A stretch of 64,000 nucleotides of DNA from an uncultured Bacteroides sp. (GTDB lineage: Bacteria; Bacteroidota; Bacteroidia; Bacteroidales; Bacteroidaceae), in assembly GCA_944322285.1 (NCBI GenBank), contig CALUOR010000015.1, forward strand, positions 1 to 64,000. Direction: 5' to 3'. Position 1 is the first letter of the stretch. Each line of letters starts with the position of its first letter. The notes under the pieces are model-generated. The model was not told the DNA's origin and searched no databases. It was given only the letters and a program-made list of their open reading frames with translations. Both the position numbers and the translations under genes were made by a program. Shown here one piece after another: positions 7,061 to 17,600 of this stretch.

Positions 7061-9049
7061 ATGAAACAGAAACTGCTACTACTGCTCTGCCTGCTGACGC
7101 TCATCTCGTGCGGCAACCGGAAAACTTTGTCCGAAAAAGACATGGGCGCTTATCTCTTTGTATTCTTCAGCGACCCCACACACGGCATCTTTATGGCCAC
7201 CAGCCATGACGGATACACCTTTACAGCCGTTAACGAAGGGCGTCCCGTCATAGCCGGCGACACTATTGCCGAACAACGTGGCGTGCGCGACCCGCACATC
7301 TCACGCGGTCCTGACGGTGCTTTCTATCTCTGCATGACAGACCTGCACATTTTCGCCAAACAAGCAGGCTATCGCGACACCCAATGGGAACGCGATGCGG
7401 CTCTTTACGATTGGGGGAACAACCGTGGCTTGGTTTTAATGAAATCCAACGACCTTATCCACTGGACACGCAGCAACGTGCGCATAGACAAGGCTTTCCC
7501 CGAAAAGTTTGGAGACATCGGTTGCGCCTGGGCCCCCGAATCTATCTACGACCCGCAAGAAGGGAAAATGATGATTTACTTCACTATGCGTATCGGACAT
7601 GGCAAAACGCAGCTATACTACGCTTATACGGATGACGATTTTACCCGCCTCGTCAGCGAGCCTAAGCTTCTATTCAATTATCCAGACCCTGACATCCAAG
7701 TGCTCGACGCCGACATCACTCCCCTGCCCGACGGACGTTATTGCATGATGTACGTTGCTCAAGAACATCCCGGAGGTATTCGCATGGCTCTCTCCGACAG
7801 CATACACGGCCCCTACAAATATCAGGAAGGACAACAAGTAGACTTTGAATCCGGCTCGTGCGAGGCTCCCAATGTGTGGAAACGTATTGGCAAGAACAAA
7901 TGGGTATTGATGTACGACATCTTCAGCATTCAGCCCCATAACTTCGGCTTTGCGGAAACTACGGACTTCATAAACTTTAAAAATTTGGGACACTTCAACG
8001 AAGGGGTTATGAAACTTACCAATTTCCAATCGCCTAAGCACGGCTCCGTCATTCAGATTACGAAAGAAGAGGCCTGCCGATTGGAAAACTATTGGAAAGA
8101 GCAGGCATCTCAACCTCAAAAGACAGCCCGCTTCCGCACCAATGTCCCGCTCGATTCCATTATCCTGAGCGACCCTTGCATCCTGGCTGATGAGAAGACT
8201 CGAATGTACTACATGACCGGCACGGGCGGCCTGTTATGGAAGAGTAAAGACCTGGCCTTATGGGAAGGTCCCTACCAAGTGGCCAGCACCAATCCCGCCT
8301 CATGGATGGGTTATCGCCCGCAAATATGGGCGGCCGAGCTTCATGAATATAACGGAAAGTATTACTACTTTGCCACTTTTACGAACAACTCGATAGCTAT
8401 TGATACCGTAGGAACCAACGTCATTCCCCGACGCGCCAGCCACATCTTAGTATCCGACAAAGCCGAAGGGCCTTATCGCCCCATGGCCGACCCGACTTAT
8501 CTGCCTGCCAATAAACCAACATTGGACGGTACCTTTTGGGTAGACACAGATGGCAAGCCCTATATGGTTTATTGCTATGAATGGTTGCAAAACAACAATG
8601 GCACCATAGAAAAGATAGAACTGAAGCCCGACCTGAGCGGCTCTGTAGGTGAAGGCAAGCTGCTTTTCCGCGCCAGCGACTCCCCTTGGAGCCGTGAGAA
8701 ACTGAATGGGAAGACGGTGCCAAACCGGGTGACCGATGGCCCATGGCTCTTCCGCACAAGTACCGGACGTTTGGGCATGATTTGGACAAGTTGGGTGTAC
8801 GATGTTTATACGCAAGGCGTTGCCTACTCCGAAAGCGGCACATTAGACGGGCCATGGATTCAAGAAGCAAAGCCTATTACTCCGCCAAACTTTGGTCACG
8901 GCATGTTATTTCGTACCTTTGATGGTCAATGGATGCTATCCGCACATAGCCACAGGGTAGATGAGAAAGGACGATACATCCGCGTCCCCCATCTATTCAA
9001 AGTGGATTTGTCTGGAGATAAGCTGGTGGTCGATACATTGGCAAACTGA
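7061..9049 (+). CDS. Lipoprotein with two tandem GH43-like five-blade propellers
   Basis: The 662-aa lipoprotein (lipobox LISC, Cys17) holds two GH43-type units. The first (about 25-340) has the three acidic positions in RDPHIS, VLDADITPLPDG and SCEAPNVW. The second (about 365-655) has SDPCIL and TLDGTFWVDTDG, but TDGPW where many members have Glu, so its general acid may be Asp or lost. GH43 enzymes remove arabinose or xylose from plant glycans; lipidation puts it at the cell surface or in the periplasm. It stands alone, 21 bp after the toxin gene and away from the two PULs. Linkage specificity cannot be predicted. Confidence 0.75.
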   Translation: MKQKLLLLLCLLTLISCGNRKTLSEKDMGAYLFVFFSDPTHGIFMATSHDGYTFTAVNEGRPVIAGDTIAEQRGVRDPHISRGPDGAFYLCMTDLHIFAKQAGYRDTQWERDAALYDWGNNRGLVLMKSNDLIHWTRSNVRIDKAFPEKFGDIGCAWAPESIYDPQEGKMMIYFTMRIGHGKTQLYYAYTDDDFTRLVSEPKLLFNYPDPDIQVLDADITPLPDGRYCMMYVAQEHPGGIRMALSDSIHGPYKYQEGQQVDFESGSCEAPNVWKRIGKNKWVLMYDIFSIQPHNFGFAETTDFINFKNLGHFNEGVMKLTNFQSPKHGSVIQITKEEACRLENYWKEQASQPQKTARFRTNVPLDSIILSDPCILADEKTRMYYMTGTGGLLWKSKDLALWEGPYQVASTNPASWMGYRPQIWAAELHEYNGKYYYFATFTNNSIAIDTVGTNVIPRRASHILVSDKAEGPYRPMADPTYLPANKPTLDGTFWVDTDGKPYMVYCYEWLQNNNGTIEKIELKPDLSGSVGEGKLLFRASDSPWSREKLNGKTVPNRVTDGPWLFRTSTGRLGMIWTSWVYDVYTQGVAYSESGTLDGPWIQEAKPITPPNFGHGMLFRTFDGQWMLSAHSHRVDEKGRYIRVPHLFKVDLSGDKLVVDTLAN

Positions 9050-9054
9050 AACAA

Positions 9055-10488
9055 TCAAGGAACCGGTTCCAACCCCATCTTTGCCGCACGTTGCAACATA
9101 AAAGCACGTGCGGCATCGTGCTCATTAGGAATGACTCCATCCAATATGGCATCCTTGATAGCACTCTTCAAAGCACCTATCTGCGGACAAGGAGGCAAGC
9201 CGAAGGTTTTCATAATTTCCTCCCCACTGACAGGCGGCTGGAAATTGCGGATACGGTCGCGCTCCTCCAAGTCCTTCAGTTTCTGACGCACCAATTGAAA
9301 ATTATCCAAGAAACGCTTCTTACGTTCCGAATTCTTCGAAGTAATATCGGCTTCACACAAGGTCATGAGGTCGTCTATGTCGTCACCTGCCTCGAAGAGC
9401 AAACGACGTACGGCCGAGTCAGTCACAATATCATCGGCTATCACAATAGGACGCATGTGCAAGCCTACAAGCTTCTGCACATATTTCATCTTTTCGTTCA
9501 TGGGTAATTTCATGCGACGGAAAAGAGCAGGAATCATCCGTTCCCCTATATAATTATGGTTATGAAAAGTCCAGCCGACACGAGGGTCCCAACGTTTGGT
9601 AAGCGGCTTGGCAATATCATGCAACAGAGCAGCCCAGCGCAACCACAGATTGTCACTCACCCGGCTAACGTTATCCAACACCTCCAGCGTATGGTAAAAA
9701 TTATCTTTGTGCGAACGTCCATTACGCGTCTCCACACCTTGCAAGGCAGCCAATTCCGGGAAAATAAGCTCAAGCAACCCCGAACGATCCAAATCTATAA
9801 ACCCTCGCGAAGGTGTCGGTGAAAGAATTATCTTATTCAATTCATCAGCAATACGCTCACGCGACACGATGCTGATGCGTTCCCGATTGCGATGCAGAGC
9901 CTCAAAAGTATCATCATCAATATAAAACTTCAATTGAGAAGCAAAACGAACGCAGCGCATCATACGCAGAGGGTCATCGCTAAAAGTAATATCAGGATCG
10001 AGCGGCGTACGGATGGTACGTTCTTTCATATCATCCAAACCACCAAAAGGATCTACCAGCTCGCCATAACGCCCCTTATTGAGGCAAACAGCCAACGCAT
10101 TGATGGTAAAGTCACGCCGGTTTTGGTCATCCTCCAGCGTGCCATCCTCTACAACAGGCTTGCGCGAGTCATGCGAGTAAGACTCTTTCCGAGCGCCGAC
10201 AAACTCGACCTCCATATCATGAAACTTCACCTGCGCCGTACCGAAGTTGCGAAACACAGAAACATGTGCCCCACGCCCCAGACGCTTCCCCAAAGCCTCG
10301 GCCATACGAATGCCGCTCCCTACGACCACTACGTCAATGTCTTTAGACGGACGCTCTAAAAAAAGATCACGCACATAGCCTCCCACGACATAGCACTCTA
10401 ACCCCTGTTCATCGGCCACCTCAGAAATCAGGCCAAATATTTTATCGCTGAATCGCTGTTTTAACTCTTCTGCTGTCAGTTCTATCAT
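9055..10488 (-). CDS. CCA tRNA nucleotidyltransferase / poly(A) polymerase with HD domain
   Basis: The 477-aa protein has an N-terminal class II nucleotidyltransferase head: GGYVRDLFL followed by SKDIDVVVVG, the two metal-binding Asp residues, then RRDFTINALA. A tRNA-binding neck (DPLRMMRCVRFASQLKF) and a C-terminal HD domain (HDIAKP, HNHNYIGE) follow. It adds or repairs CCA ends of tRNA, or adds poly(A) tails, in the cytoplasm. The start at 10488 is supported by a TATTTTTG promoter box at 10517-10510; an in-frame ATG at 10683 is upstream of that promoter and would overlap the divergent gene. A CCA-adding enzyme is the more likely role in Bacteroidales. Confidence 0.85.
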   Translation of the reverse strand: MIELTAEELKQRFSDKIFGLISEVADEQGLECYVVGGYVRDLFLERPSKDIDVVVVGSGIRMAEALGKRLGRGAHVSVFRNFGTAQVKFHDMEVEFVGARKESYSHDSRKPVVEDGTLEDDQNRRDFTINALAVCLNKGRYGELVDPFGGLDDMKERTIRTPLDPDITFSDDPLRMMRCVRFASQLKFYIDDDTFEALHRNRERISIVSRERIADELNKIILSPTPSRGFIDLDRSGLLELIFPELAALQGVETRNGRSHKDNFYHTLEVLDNVSRVSDNLWLRWAALLHDIAKPLTKRWDPRVGWTFHNHNYIGERMIPALFRRMKLPMNEKMKYVQKLVGLHMRPIVIADDIVTDSAVRRLLFEAGDDIDDLMTLCEADITSKNSERKKRFLDNFQLVRQKLKDLEERDRIRNFQPPVSGEEIMKTFGLPPCPQIGALKSAIKDAILDGVIPNEHDAARAFMLQRAAKMGLEPVP

Positions 10489-10509
10489 ATCAGACTTTCT
10501 TTTAGCCGC

Positions 10510-10517
10510 CAAAAATA
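10510..10517 (-). promoter_or_regulatory. Promoter -7 box for the tRNA nucleotidyltransferase
   Basis: TATTTTTG on the minus strand, 21 nt before the ATG at 10488, implies a very short leader and fixes the start. Confidence 0.55.
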
Positions 10518-10560
10518 CGACAAAAAAACGACAAACGCGGTCTGTTCGAAAGATTATTGC

Positions 10561-10568
10561 TATTTTTG
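10561..10568 (+). promoter_or_regulatory. Promoter -7 box for the lipoprotein at 10601
   Basis: TATTTTTG lies 32 nt before the ATG, divergent from the box at 10510-10517. Confidence 0.55.
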
Positions 10569-10600
10569 CGGACAGTAACCCGAATTTAAAATTAAAAAAG

Positions 10601-11434
10601 ATGATGAAAAAAGTAATGCCCCTGATATGCGCAAGCTGCCTGCTTGCTTCCTGTAACAATGTTGAAGAAAAAGCCTCCCTCAAATTGGACGAAGCGCGTG
10701 CCGCCTACGAAGCCGGGAATTATAGCGAAGCCAAAATGCAGATAGACAGCATCAAGATTCTCTACCCTAAAGCTTATGAAACGCGCCGGGCCGGCATCTA
10801 CCTGATGCAGGACGTGGAGCTTGCTGAACAAGAAAAAACGGTAGCCTACTTGGACAGCGTGCTGAACAAGAAACAGAAAGAATTGGAAGATATAAAAAGC
10901 AAGTTTGTCCTAGAAAAAGATACAGCCTACCAGCGTATCGGACACTATCTGGCTCCTGCACAAGTCATCGAACGCAACCTGCACCGTTCCTACTTGCGCT
11001 TCCAGACTGACGAAACAGGCCTGATGAGTCTGACATCCATTTATTGCGGAAGCTATAACATACACCACACAAGCGTAAAGGTGACTGCGCCGGATGGTAA
11101 TTTTGCCGAAACACCAACCTCGAAAGACTGCTACGAAAGCACCGACTTAGGTGAACGGATAGAAAAAGCCGATTATAAGCTGGGGGAAGACGGAGGCGTC
11201 ATCGGCTTCATTGCCGCCAACAAGGATAAGAATCTGCGAGTGGAATACAAAGGCGACCGCACATACAACACCAACATGATGCCGGCCGACCGCAAAGCCG
11301 CTGCTGATGTCTATGCCTTGGCACGCCTTCTATCCTCTATCACCGAAGTGAAGAAAGACATAGAAGAAGCCCGATTGAAAATCCAATTCGTGCAAAAGAA
11401 AATAGCCGAGCGCAAACATGCCACGGATGAATAA
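10601..11434 (+). CDS. Conserved lipoprotein with TPR-like N-terminus and coiled coil
   Basis: This 277-aa lipoprotein has the lipobox LLASC (Cys18; the ATG at 10604 is an alternative start). Residues 25-70 (ARAAYEAGNYSEAKMQIDSIKILYP) form a single TPR-like helix pair, followed by a charged coiled coil at about 75-110 and again at 240-270. The middle part looks beta-rich. It is divergent from the nucleotidyltransferase and stands alone. I do not recognise a named family function; it is probably a periplasmic or envelope protein that uses helices for protein contacts. Confidence 0.65.
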   Translation: MMKKVMPLICASCLLASCNNVEEKASLKLDEARAAYEAGNYSEAKMQIDSIKILYPKAYETRRAGIYLMQDVELAEQEKTVAYLDSVLNKKQKELEDIKSKFVLEKDTAYQRIGHYLAPAQVIERNLHRSYLRFQTDETGLMSLTSIYCGSYNIHHTSVKVTAPDGNFAETPTSKDCYESTDLGERIEKADYKLGEDGGVIGFIAANKDKNLRVEYKGDRTYNTNMMPADRKAAADVYALARLLSSITEVKKDIEEARLKIQFVQKKIAERKHATDE

Positions 11435-11447
11435 TCTGCGCAACAGC

Positions 11448-11509
11448 GTTTCAATGGCCACTGAAACAATGTCTCAGTAACCAATGAAACGAGTTCAAGC
11501 AACGTTGTG
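11448..11509. repeat. Palindromic tandem array, 22-23 bp period
   Basis: Two units starting at 11448 and 11471 have the form GTTTCA-N8-TGAAAC, with 15 of the first 20 bases identical. A decayed third unit starts near 11493. The array fills the space between two convergent genes. Its spacing is like that of the arrays at 21425, 22425, 39362, 53779 and 57791. Confidence 0.55.
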
Positions 11510-11515
11510 CCTTTT

Positions 11516-12775
11516 TTAACGATTGTACGCCGACTCACCATGCTCGTAGATGTCGAGTCCTTCTTCCTCTACCCGTTTGTCTACACGCAGACCGACCGTA
11601 GCATCCACAATCTTGAATAAGACATAGGTAACTATCGCACTGAAAACAATGGAGATAAGCGTTGTAAGGATTTGAACCCATAACTGATGCCAGTCGCCAT
11701 AAAGCGCGCCTTGTACACCGCCTTCGCCCGTGATAAACCGTGTGGCAAACACACCGGTCAGTACCGAACCGATAATACCACCTACACCATGCACGCCAAA
11801 GGCATCCAGCGCGTCATCGTACTTAAAGTGAGGTTTCACGGCAGCTACCATAAAGAAGCAGACCACAGGCGTAATGATACCGATGCAGAATGCGCCCAAC
11901 AAGTCTACCGTGCCGGCGGCAGGCGTAATAGCCACCAATCCTGCCACGGCACCCGTACAGGCACCAATAGTAGTAGGCTTTTTATTACATATCCAATCCA
12001 TTACCATCCATGTGATAGCGGCCATGGCTGTAGCGATGTGCGTCACCAGAAAAGCGTTGGCGGCAAGCCCATCGGCGGCAAGTCCGCTACCGGCATTGAA
12101 ACCGAACCATCCTAACCAAAGGAACGATGTACCCATAAAGACGTAGGTCACATTATGCGGCGTGATGGGATGTCCAATCCGGTAATCCATTCGCTTGCCC
12201 AGCATAACGGCCATTACCAAGGCCGAAATTCCGGCATTGATATGTACTACCGTACCTCCGGCAAAGTCGATGGCTCCCATCTGTTGCAAGAAACCTCCAC
12301 CCCATACCCAATGCGCCATGGGGAAATAGGCCAATATCACCCATAGGGTAATAAACACGATGTAACCGGAAAACTTGATGCGCTCGGCAAAAGCACCTAA
12401 TATTAATGCGGGAGTAATGATGGCAAACATACATTGAAACATCACAAAGACCAGCTCCGGTATGTCGCCCGTAGTCAACGTATGAATGTCGATGCCACGC
12501 AAAAACGCTTTGTCAAAACCGCCCATAAGGAACGCCAGCGGGTTGCCTTCCTCGGCAAAGCTCGTATCGAACGCCCAACTATAGCCGAACGCAATCCACA
12601 AGATGCTGACAATGCCCACAATAAACAATGTCTGCATGACGATGCTCAGTATATTCTTTCGGCGCACCAGTCCGCCATAAAAAAGAGCGATGCCCGGAAT
12701 GCTCATCAGCAATACCAAGATGGTAGAAACCATTATCCAAGCGGTGTTCCCGCTGTTTAAAGTCTGTATATCCAT
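11516..12775 (-). CDS. amtB: Ammonium transporter AmtB
   Basis: The 419-aa protein has about eleven membrane spans and the Amt signatures IPGIALFYGGLVRRKN near the N-terminus, HWVWGGGFLQ, DFAGGTVVHINAG (about residues 160-172) and DDALDAFGVHGVGGIIG with the second pore histidine (about residue 310). It imports ammonium/ammonia across the inner membrane. The ATG at 12775 is used because the frame further upstream opens only with a TTG. It lies 35 bp downstream of a PII gene in the same transcript order (porin, PII, amtB), so PII very likely gates it. Expression is expected under nitrogen limitation. Confidence 0.93.
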   Translation of the reverse strand: MDIQTLNSGNTAWIMVSTILVLLMSIPGIALFYGGLVRRKNILSIVMQTLFIVGIVSILWIAFGYSWAFDTSFAEEGNPLAFLMGGFDKAFLRGIDIHTLTTGDIPELVFVMFQCMFAIITPALILGAFAERIKFSGYIVFITLWVILAYFPMAHWVWGGGFLQQMGAIDFAGGTVVHINAGISALVMAVMLGKRMDYRIGHPITPHNVTYVFMGTSFLWLGWFGFNAGSGLAADGLAANAFLVTHIATAMAAITWMVMDWICNKKPTTIGACTGAVAGLVAITPAAGTVDLLGAFCIGIITPVVCFFMVAAVKPHFKYDDALDAFGVHGVGGIIGSVLTGVFATRFITGEGGVQGALYGDWHQLWVQILTTLISIVFSAIVTYVLFKIVDATVGLRVDKRVEEEGLDIYEHGESAYNR

Positions 12776-12809
12776 AATAATCAAAGTTTAAGTCGGTTAT
12801 TCATTACAT

Positions 12810-13166
12810 TCATTTTTCTTGTTCTGCATTGTAGAGCGCAATGTCTCCCCGTTCACCGGTACGGATACGGATGGAGTCATCCACCGGGATGACAAAGATA
12901 CGCCCGTCACCTATCGCACCTGTTTGCGCAGCATGCAGGATGGCTTGTACGGTCTTTTCCACATTCTTATCACGTACAACAATGGAGAGCATGATACGCT
13001 CAATAGAACTGGTGTCATACATGACTCCCCGGTAAATACGCCCTTCACGCGTCTTGCCCACACCACGCACATCGTAGTAAGAGAACCACTCGATGTCAGC
13101 GGCCAACAATGCTTCTTTTACATCCTCGAACTTCGTCCGGCGGATGATTGCTTCAATTTTCTTCAT
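12810..13166 (-). CDS. glnB: PII nitrogen regulatory protein
   Basis: This 118-aa PII-family protein starts MKKIEAIIRRTKFEDVKEAL. The T-loop (VRGVGKTREGRIYRGVMYD) keeps the IYRG tyrosine (Tyr45), and the B- and C-loop region TGAIGDGRIFVIPVDDSIRIRTGERG is intact. PII trimers sense ATP/ADP and 2-oxoglutarate and insert the T-loop into AmtB pores. The gene sits directly before amtB, which is the usual GlnK arrangement. The T-loop is shorter than in the enterobacterial protein, so whether Tyr45 is uridylylated is uncertain. Confidence 0.92.
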   Translation of the reverse strand: MKKIEAIIRRTKFEDVKEALLAADIEWFSYYDVRGVGKTREGRIYRGVMYDTSSIERIMLSIVVRDKNVEKTVQAILHAAQTGAIGDGRIFVIPVDDSIRIRTGERGDIALYNAEQEK

Positions 13167-13304
13167 AAATTCACCATTTATTATTATATAAATATTGTAC
13201 TCAATTTATTACTGATTATTACTGACATGTTACCCTGTACAACCCTCTTACCCACCCACGGATCCTCTTTTCCAGAAATAAACTCAATTTATATTCCGCT
13301 CATC

Positions 13305-14009
13305 TCAAAAACTCACTCCAAATACAAAATACGTCCCTTCCGTCGCGGGATTCCAAGTGGCCTTGGCGAATAAGGGTAGGGCATAATGGTCTGTTATCTT
13401 CACCTCTTTGGACGCCCCTATACTGATGTCGCACACCTCGAAACCTCCCGCACCATTATTATAAAAGGAAGTAGCCCATGGGGTGGCGCCCACATCTACC
13501 GACCAGTCTAAACCTGCCAAACGGAAAGGCACAGAAAGAGCGAGATAAGAAGAATAAGCACGATCACCGTCATCAGTCACTCCATCCGCCCCGGCAAAGT
13601 TCGTATACCAATTCAAAGCCAGGAAACCGAAGTCATACCCTACTTGCGCTTCGAACACATGTGCCGTATTGTGCGCTCCGTAATGAAAATATCCAGCACC
13701 ATTTGAAAACCAATAATCCGTTATCGAAACACTAAAACCACCCGTTGCATAACCCAACGTTAGATCAAACTCTTTAGTTTGGTCCGTCTCAATACCTACC
13801 GACCCCCATGCTCCCAACGAGAAGCCCTTATAACTAACGGACAAAGCGGGCTGTATGCTGACACCTCCCAAATCTTGCCCTCGCCAGATATATCCACTTA
13901 CCAAGTCAGCACCCACCTCGGCTTCTACCTTATCCTGCGCCTGAAGCGCACACGGCAACACTGCTAAGCTCGCCATTGCCATCCCGATTCTAAAAAACAA
14001 TCTTTTCAT
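13305..14009 (-). CDS. TorF-family putative outer-membrane porin
   Basis: The 234-aa protein has a signal peptide ending ALQAQD (about residue 25) and then alternating amphipathic strands ending in an aromatic residue (FGVSF), as expected of a small outer-membrane beta barrel. The segment ADLVSGYIWRGQDLGGVSIQPALSVSYKGF resembles TorF family putative porins. It is first in the order porin-PII-amtB, 138 bp before PII, so it may let ammonium or a small nitrogen source through the outer membrane. The barrel fold is well supported; the transported solute is inferred from context. Confidence 0.75.
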   Translation of the reverse strand: MKRLFFRIGMAMASLAVLPCALQAQDKVEAEVGADLVSGYIWRGQDLGGVSIQPALSVSYKGFSLGAWGSVGIETDQTKEFDLTLGYATGGFSVSITDYWFSNGAGYFHYGAHNTAHVFEAQVGYDFGFLALNWYTNFAGADGVTDDGDRAYSSYLALSVPFRLAGLDWSVDVGATPWATSFYNNGAGGFEVCDISIGASKEVKITDHYALPLFAKATWNPATEGTYFVFGVSF

Positions 14010-14100
14010 CTTTTTACCTTACTTATTATATTTACACTTTCAATTAACACACCATGATACAACAATCGCGATTTCAATATCTTTATGTGTTCTTACGCTG

Positions 14101-14108
14101 CAAAATTA
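14101..14108 (-). promoter_or_regulatory. Promoter -7 box of the porin-PII-amtB operon
   Basis: TAATTTTG on the minus strand, about 90 nt before the porin ATG. Confidence 0.5.
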
Positions 14109-14109
14109 T

Positions 14110-14632
14110 ACCATAATGCAATATTAATAAACAAATTTAGAAACATTTGTATAGCAAAACAACAAATAAGTTATCAATTAGATAAGAAAACAAACATTTC
14201 AGTTACATATTTAAAGTTTAGCGGATTAGAATGCTATCATTTGTAACAGATGGCAAACTTCTGCTAACATCAATCTGACTTGTAAGCACATTTATGTAAC
14301 AGTTCCTGGCATTTAATGCATTTATGATTCGTTTTTCTCTCTGAATTGCACATCACCCACTCTTCTGAGCATAGCTGAAGTCCGGACAAGAAAGACCAAA
14401 AGAAGCATCAAAATATATGCTCTACAGCATGTTTCAGCTGATTACTTCCACTTTAGCTTATCAAAAATGTCACAGAGATATCATAGAAAACAAAAAATAC
14501 CCCCCTAAAAACAAATATTACACACCCGTCTTTTTACATTCGGATACATTTGCATTGGAGAATTAACAGTGTGTTCGGACACACGAGCAAAAAACCTACT
14601 AATTAATTATATGTATTACTTAATTTAATAAC
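14110..14632 (+). promoter_or_regulatory. Leader and promoter region of the first PUL
   Basis: This AT-rich non-coding stretch contains TACATTTG (14545-14552), a match to the Bacteroides -7 element, about 80 nt before the susC-like ATG. A C-run (taccccccctaaaaac, near 14500-14515) lies upstream and could be part of an activator site, but no direct repeat confirms this. No reading frame, RNA gene or long repeat is seen in the rest of the gap. Confidence 0.4.
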
Positions 14633-17600
14633 ATGCAAAGAATGTCTAACAAGATGCAAACCATGCGCAGTATGCTACTATTCTTATTGGTAGCTGTGAT
14701 ATCGCTTGGCGTATCAGCGCAGAATGTAACCGTTAAGGGTACCGTGAAAGACAAGACGGGAGAAACCGTAATCGGCGCTTCCGTAGTACTGAAAGGAAAT
14801 TCCAGCGTCGGTACAATCACCGACATTGATGGCAATTTCTCCCTCTCTGTTCCGGCAGGTTCTACCTTAGTCATCTCTTATGTAGGTATGAAGACTCAGG
14901 AAGTGAAGCTCGATGGAAGTTCAAGTTATGAAATCACATTGGACGATGACTCCCAGGCTTTGGAAGAAGTCGTAGTCATCGGTTACGGTTCGGTGAAGAA
15001 AAAAGACTTGACCGGTTCCGTAGCGACGGTAAACTCGGAAGTGTTAGCCGCAGTTCCGGTAGCTTCGGCAACTGAAGCTTTGACCGGTAAGATGGCCGGT
15101 GTGCAGATTACCACTACGGAAGGTTCACCAGACGCCGAAATGAAAATCCGTGTGCGTGGTGGCGGTTCTATTACAGGTGACAACACACCGTTGTTTATTG
15201 TGGATGGCTTCCCGGTAGAATCCATCTCTGACATTCCCGCTTCGGACATTGAAGATATGACCGTATTGAAAGATGCCTCATCAACCGCCATCTACGGTTC
15301 ACGTGGTGCAAACGGCGTAATCTTAGTTACTACAAAATCCGGTAAAGAAGGTAAAGTAAACGTCAGCTACAATGCTTACTACAGCTGGAAGAAGATTGCC
15401 AAGACTTTGGATGTCCTTGATCCGTATGACTATGCCAAGTGGCAATACGAGTTGGCTATGCTCAAAGATAATGTAACTTCGTACGAACAGTTCTTCGGTA
15501 AATACGAGGATATGGACATGTATCAGAACATTCCGTACAATGACTGGCAGGATCTGACTTTCGGTCGTACGGGACATACGTTTAACCACAACTTGAGTGT
15601 CACAGGCGGTACGGACCGCATCCGCTATTCGTTCAGCTATGCACACATGAACGATAAGGCTATCATGGAAGGTTCTAACTACAAGCGTGACAACTTCAGC
15701 TTGAAACTGAACACGAAGCCGACAAAGAACACCACTCTTGACTTCTCCATCCGTTATTCGGAAACGGATATCCGTGGTGGTGGTGCCAATGAGACGAGCA
15801 GTACATTGGATTCGGACAAACGTTTGAAATATTCAGTGATTTATACCCCCATACCTTTGGCAAACTTGGATGAGTCTGCCGGTAGTTCGGACGATGATTT
15901 GGGTAACCTCTTTCATCCGGTAACAGCCATATATGACAATGATCGTCTGAAGGAGCGCAAGCAACTGAACATGAACGGTAGTTTTGGTTGGGAAATCTTC
16001 AAGAACTTCAAGGTGAAAACAGAATTCGGTTACGATGATTACCGCAACAACGACCAACGTTTTTGGGGTACTACTACTTATTATGTGAAAAATACGCCTA
16101 CAGGAGCTAATGCAGGACATCCGGCTATTCGTTTAACAAATCAGTTCCGTCATCGTTTTCGCAATACCAATACCATTAATTATGACTTTGCCAAGTTATT
16201 CAACAACGAAGACCATAACATGAATTTGTTGGTAGGTCATGAATGGATTATTACAAAAGAAAACGAGTTGCAAAACGAAGTTCACGGATTCCCCGATTGG
16301 ATTTCATCCACAGAGGCTTGGAGATTGACCAATTTGAGTGGTACTACTCCGTATAATATCCAGAATACATTGGATCCGGATGACAAACTGTTGTCTTTCT
16401 TTGGTCGTTTGAACTATGACTACAAGAGCAAATACTTGGTAAGTGCCACGTTCCGTGCCGACGCTTCTTCCAAATTCTCTGACGAAAATCGTTGGGGATA
16501 CTTCCCCTCTGCCGCTGTGGCATGGCGTATTTCTTCTGAGTCTTTCATGGAAGGAGCCAAGAATTGGTTGGACGACTTGAAGCTGCGTTTCAGTTATGGT
16601 ACTGCCGGTAACAACAATATTCCTTCGGGACAATTGGTGCAAGTGTACAACAGTAGCACAACTTCATGGATTAATGGCTTTAACAACTATTGGGCACCCA
16701 GTAAAACAATGGCGAATGCTGATTTAAAATGGGAAACGACGATTACCCGTAACCTTGGTTTGGACTTCACGATGTTCGGTGGTAAGTTGAACGGTACTAT
16801 TGAGGCTTACTTGAATACAACCAAAGACCTGTTGATTGAGTTCCCGGTGAGCGGTACAGGATATGATACGCAATACCGCAACATGGGTGAAACACAAAAC
16901 AAGGGTATTGAGGCTACTATCAACTGGACCATTGTCAACAAGAAGAATTGGGGCTTGAGTCTGAATGCCAATATCGGTTTCAACAAGAATGAAATCAAGG
17001 ACTTGGGTATCATGCAGGACTTCGGACAGGACACTCAATGGGCTTCTACTGAAATTGGACAAGACTTTTGGATTGCTAAGGGAGGTTCAGTTGGTCAGAT
17101 GAGAGGATACCGTTCAGATGGTCGGTATGAAGTAAGTGACTTCGTGGGCTATGATGCAGCTGCGGAAAGCTGGATTTTGAGAGATGACGTTACGGATTGT
17201 TCCGCTGTGGTTGGAACACTGCGCCCGGGTATGATGAAGCTGAAAGATTTAAATGGTGACGGAATAGTTGATGCAAGTTACGATGACCGTGAAATCATAG
17301 GTGATGCCAATCCGGTAGCTACAGGTGGTTTTGGCATCAACGCACGCGCCTATGGCTTTGATTTGAGTGCCAACTTTAACTTTAGCATCGGTAACGATAT
17401 CTATAATGCCAATAAGATTGAGTACACCATGACCAGTAAGTATCAGTACCGTAACATGATTACAGAAATGGCGGATGGCAAGCGTTGGACTAACTTGAAT
17501 CCGGACGGTACTATCTGTAACGACCCCGAACAGTTGGCTGCTATGAATGCCAATACAACTATGTGGTCGCCTATGACCCAACGCATGGTATTCAGTGATT

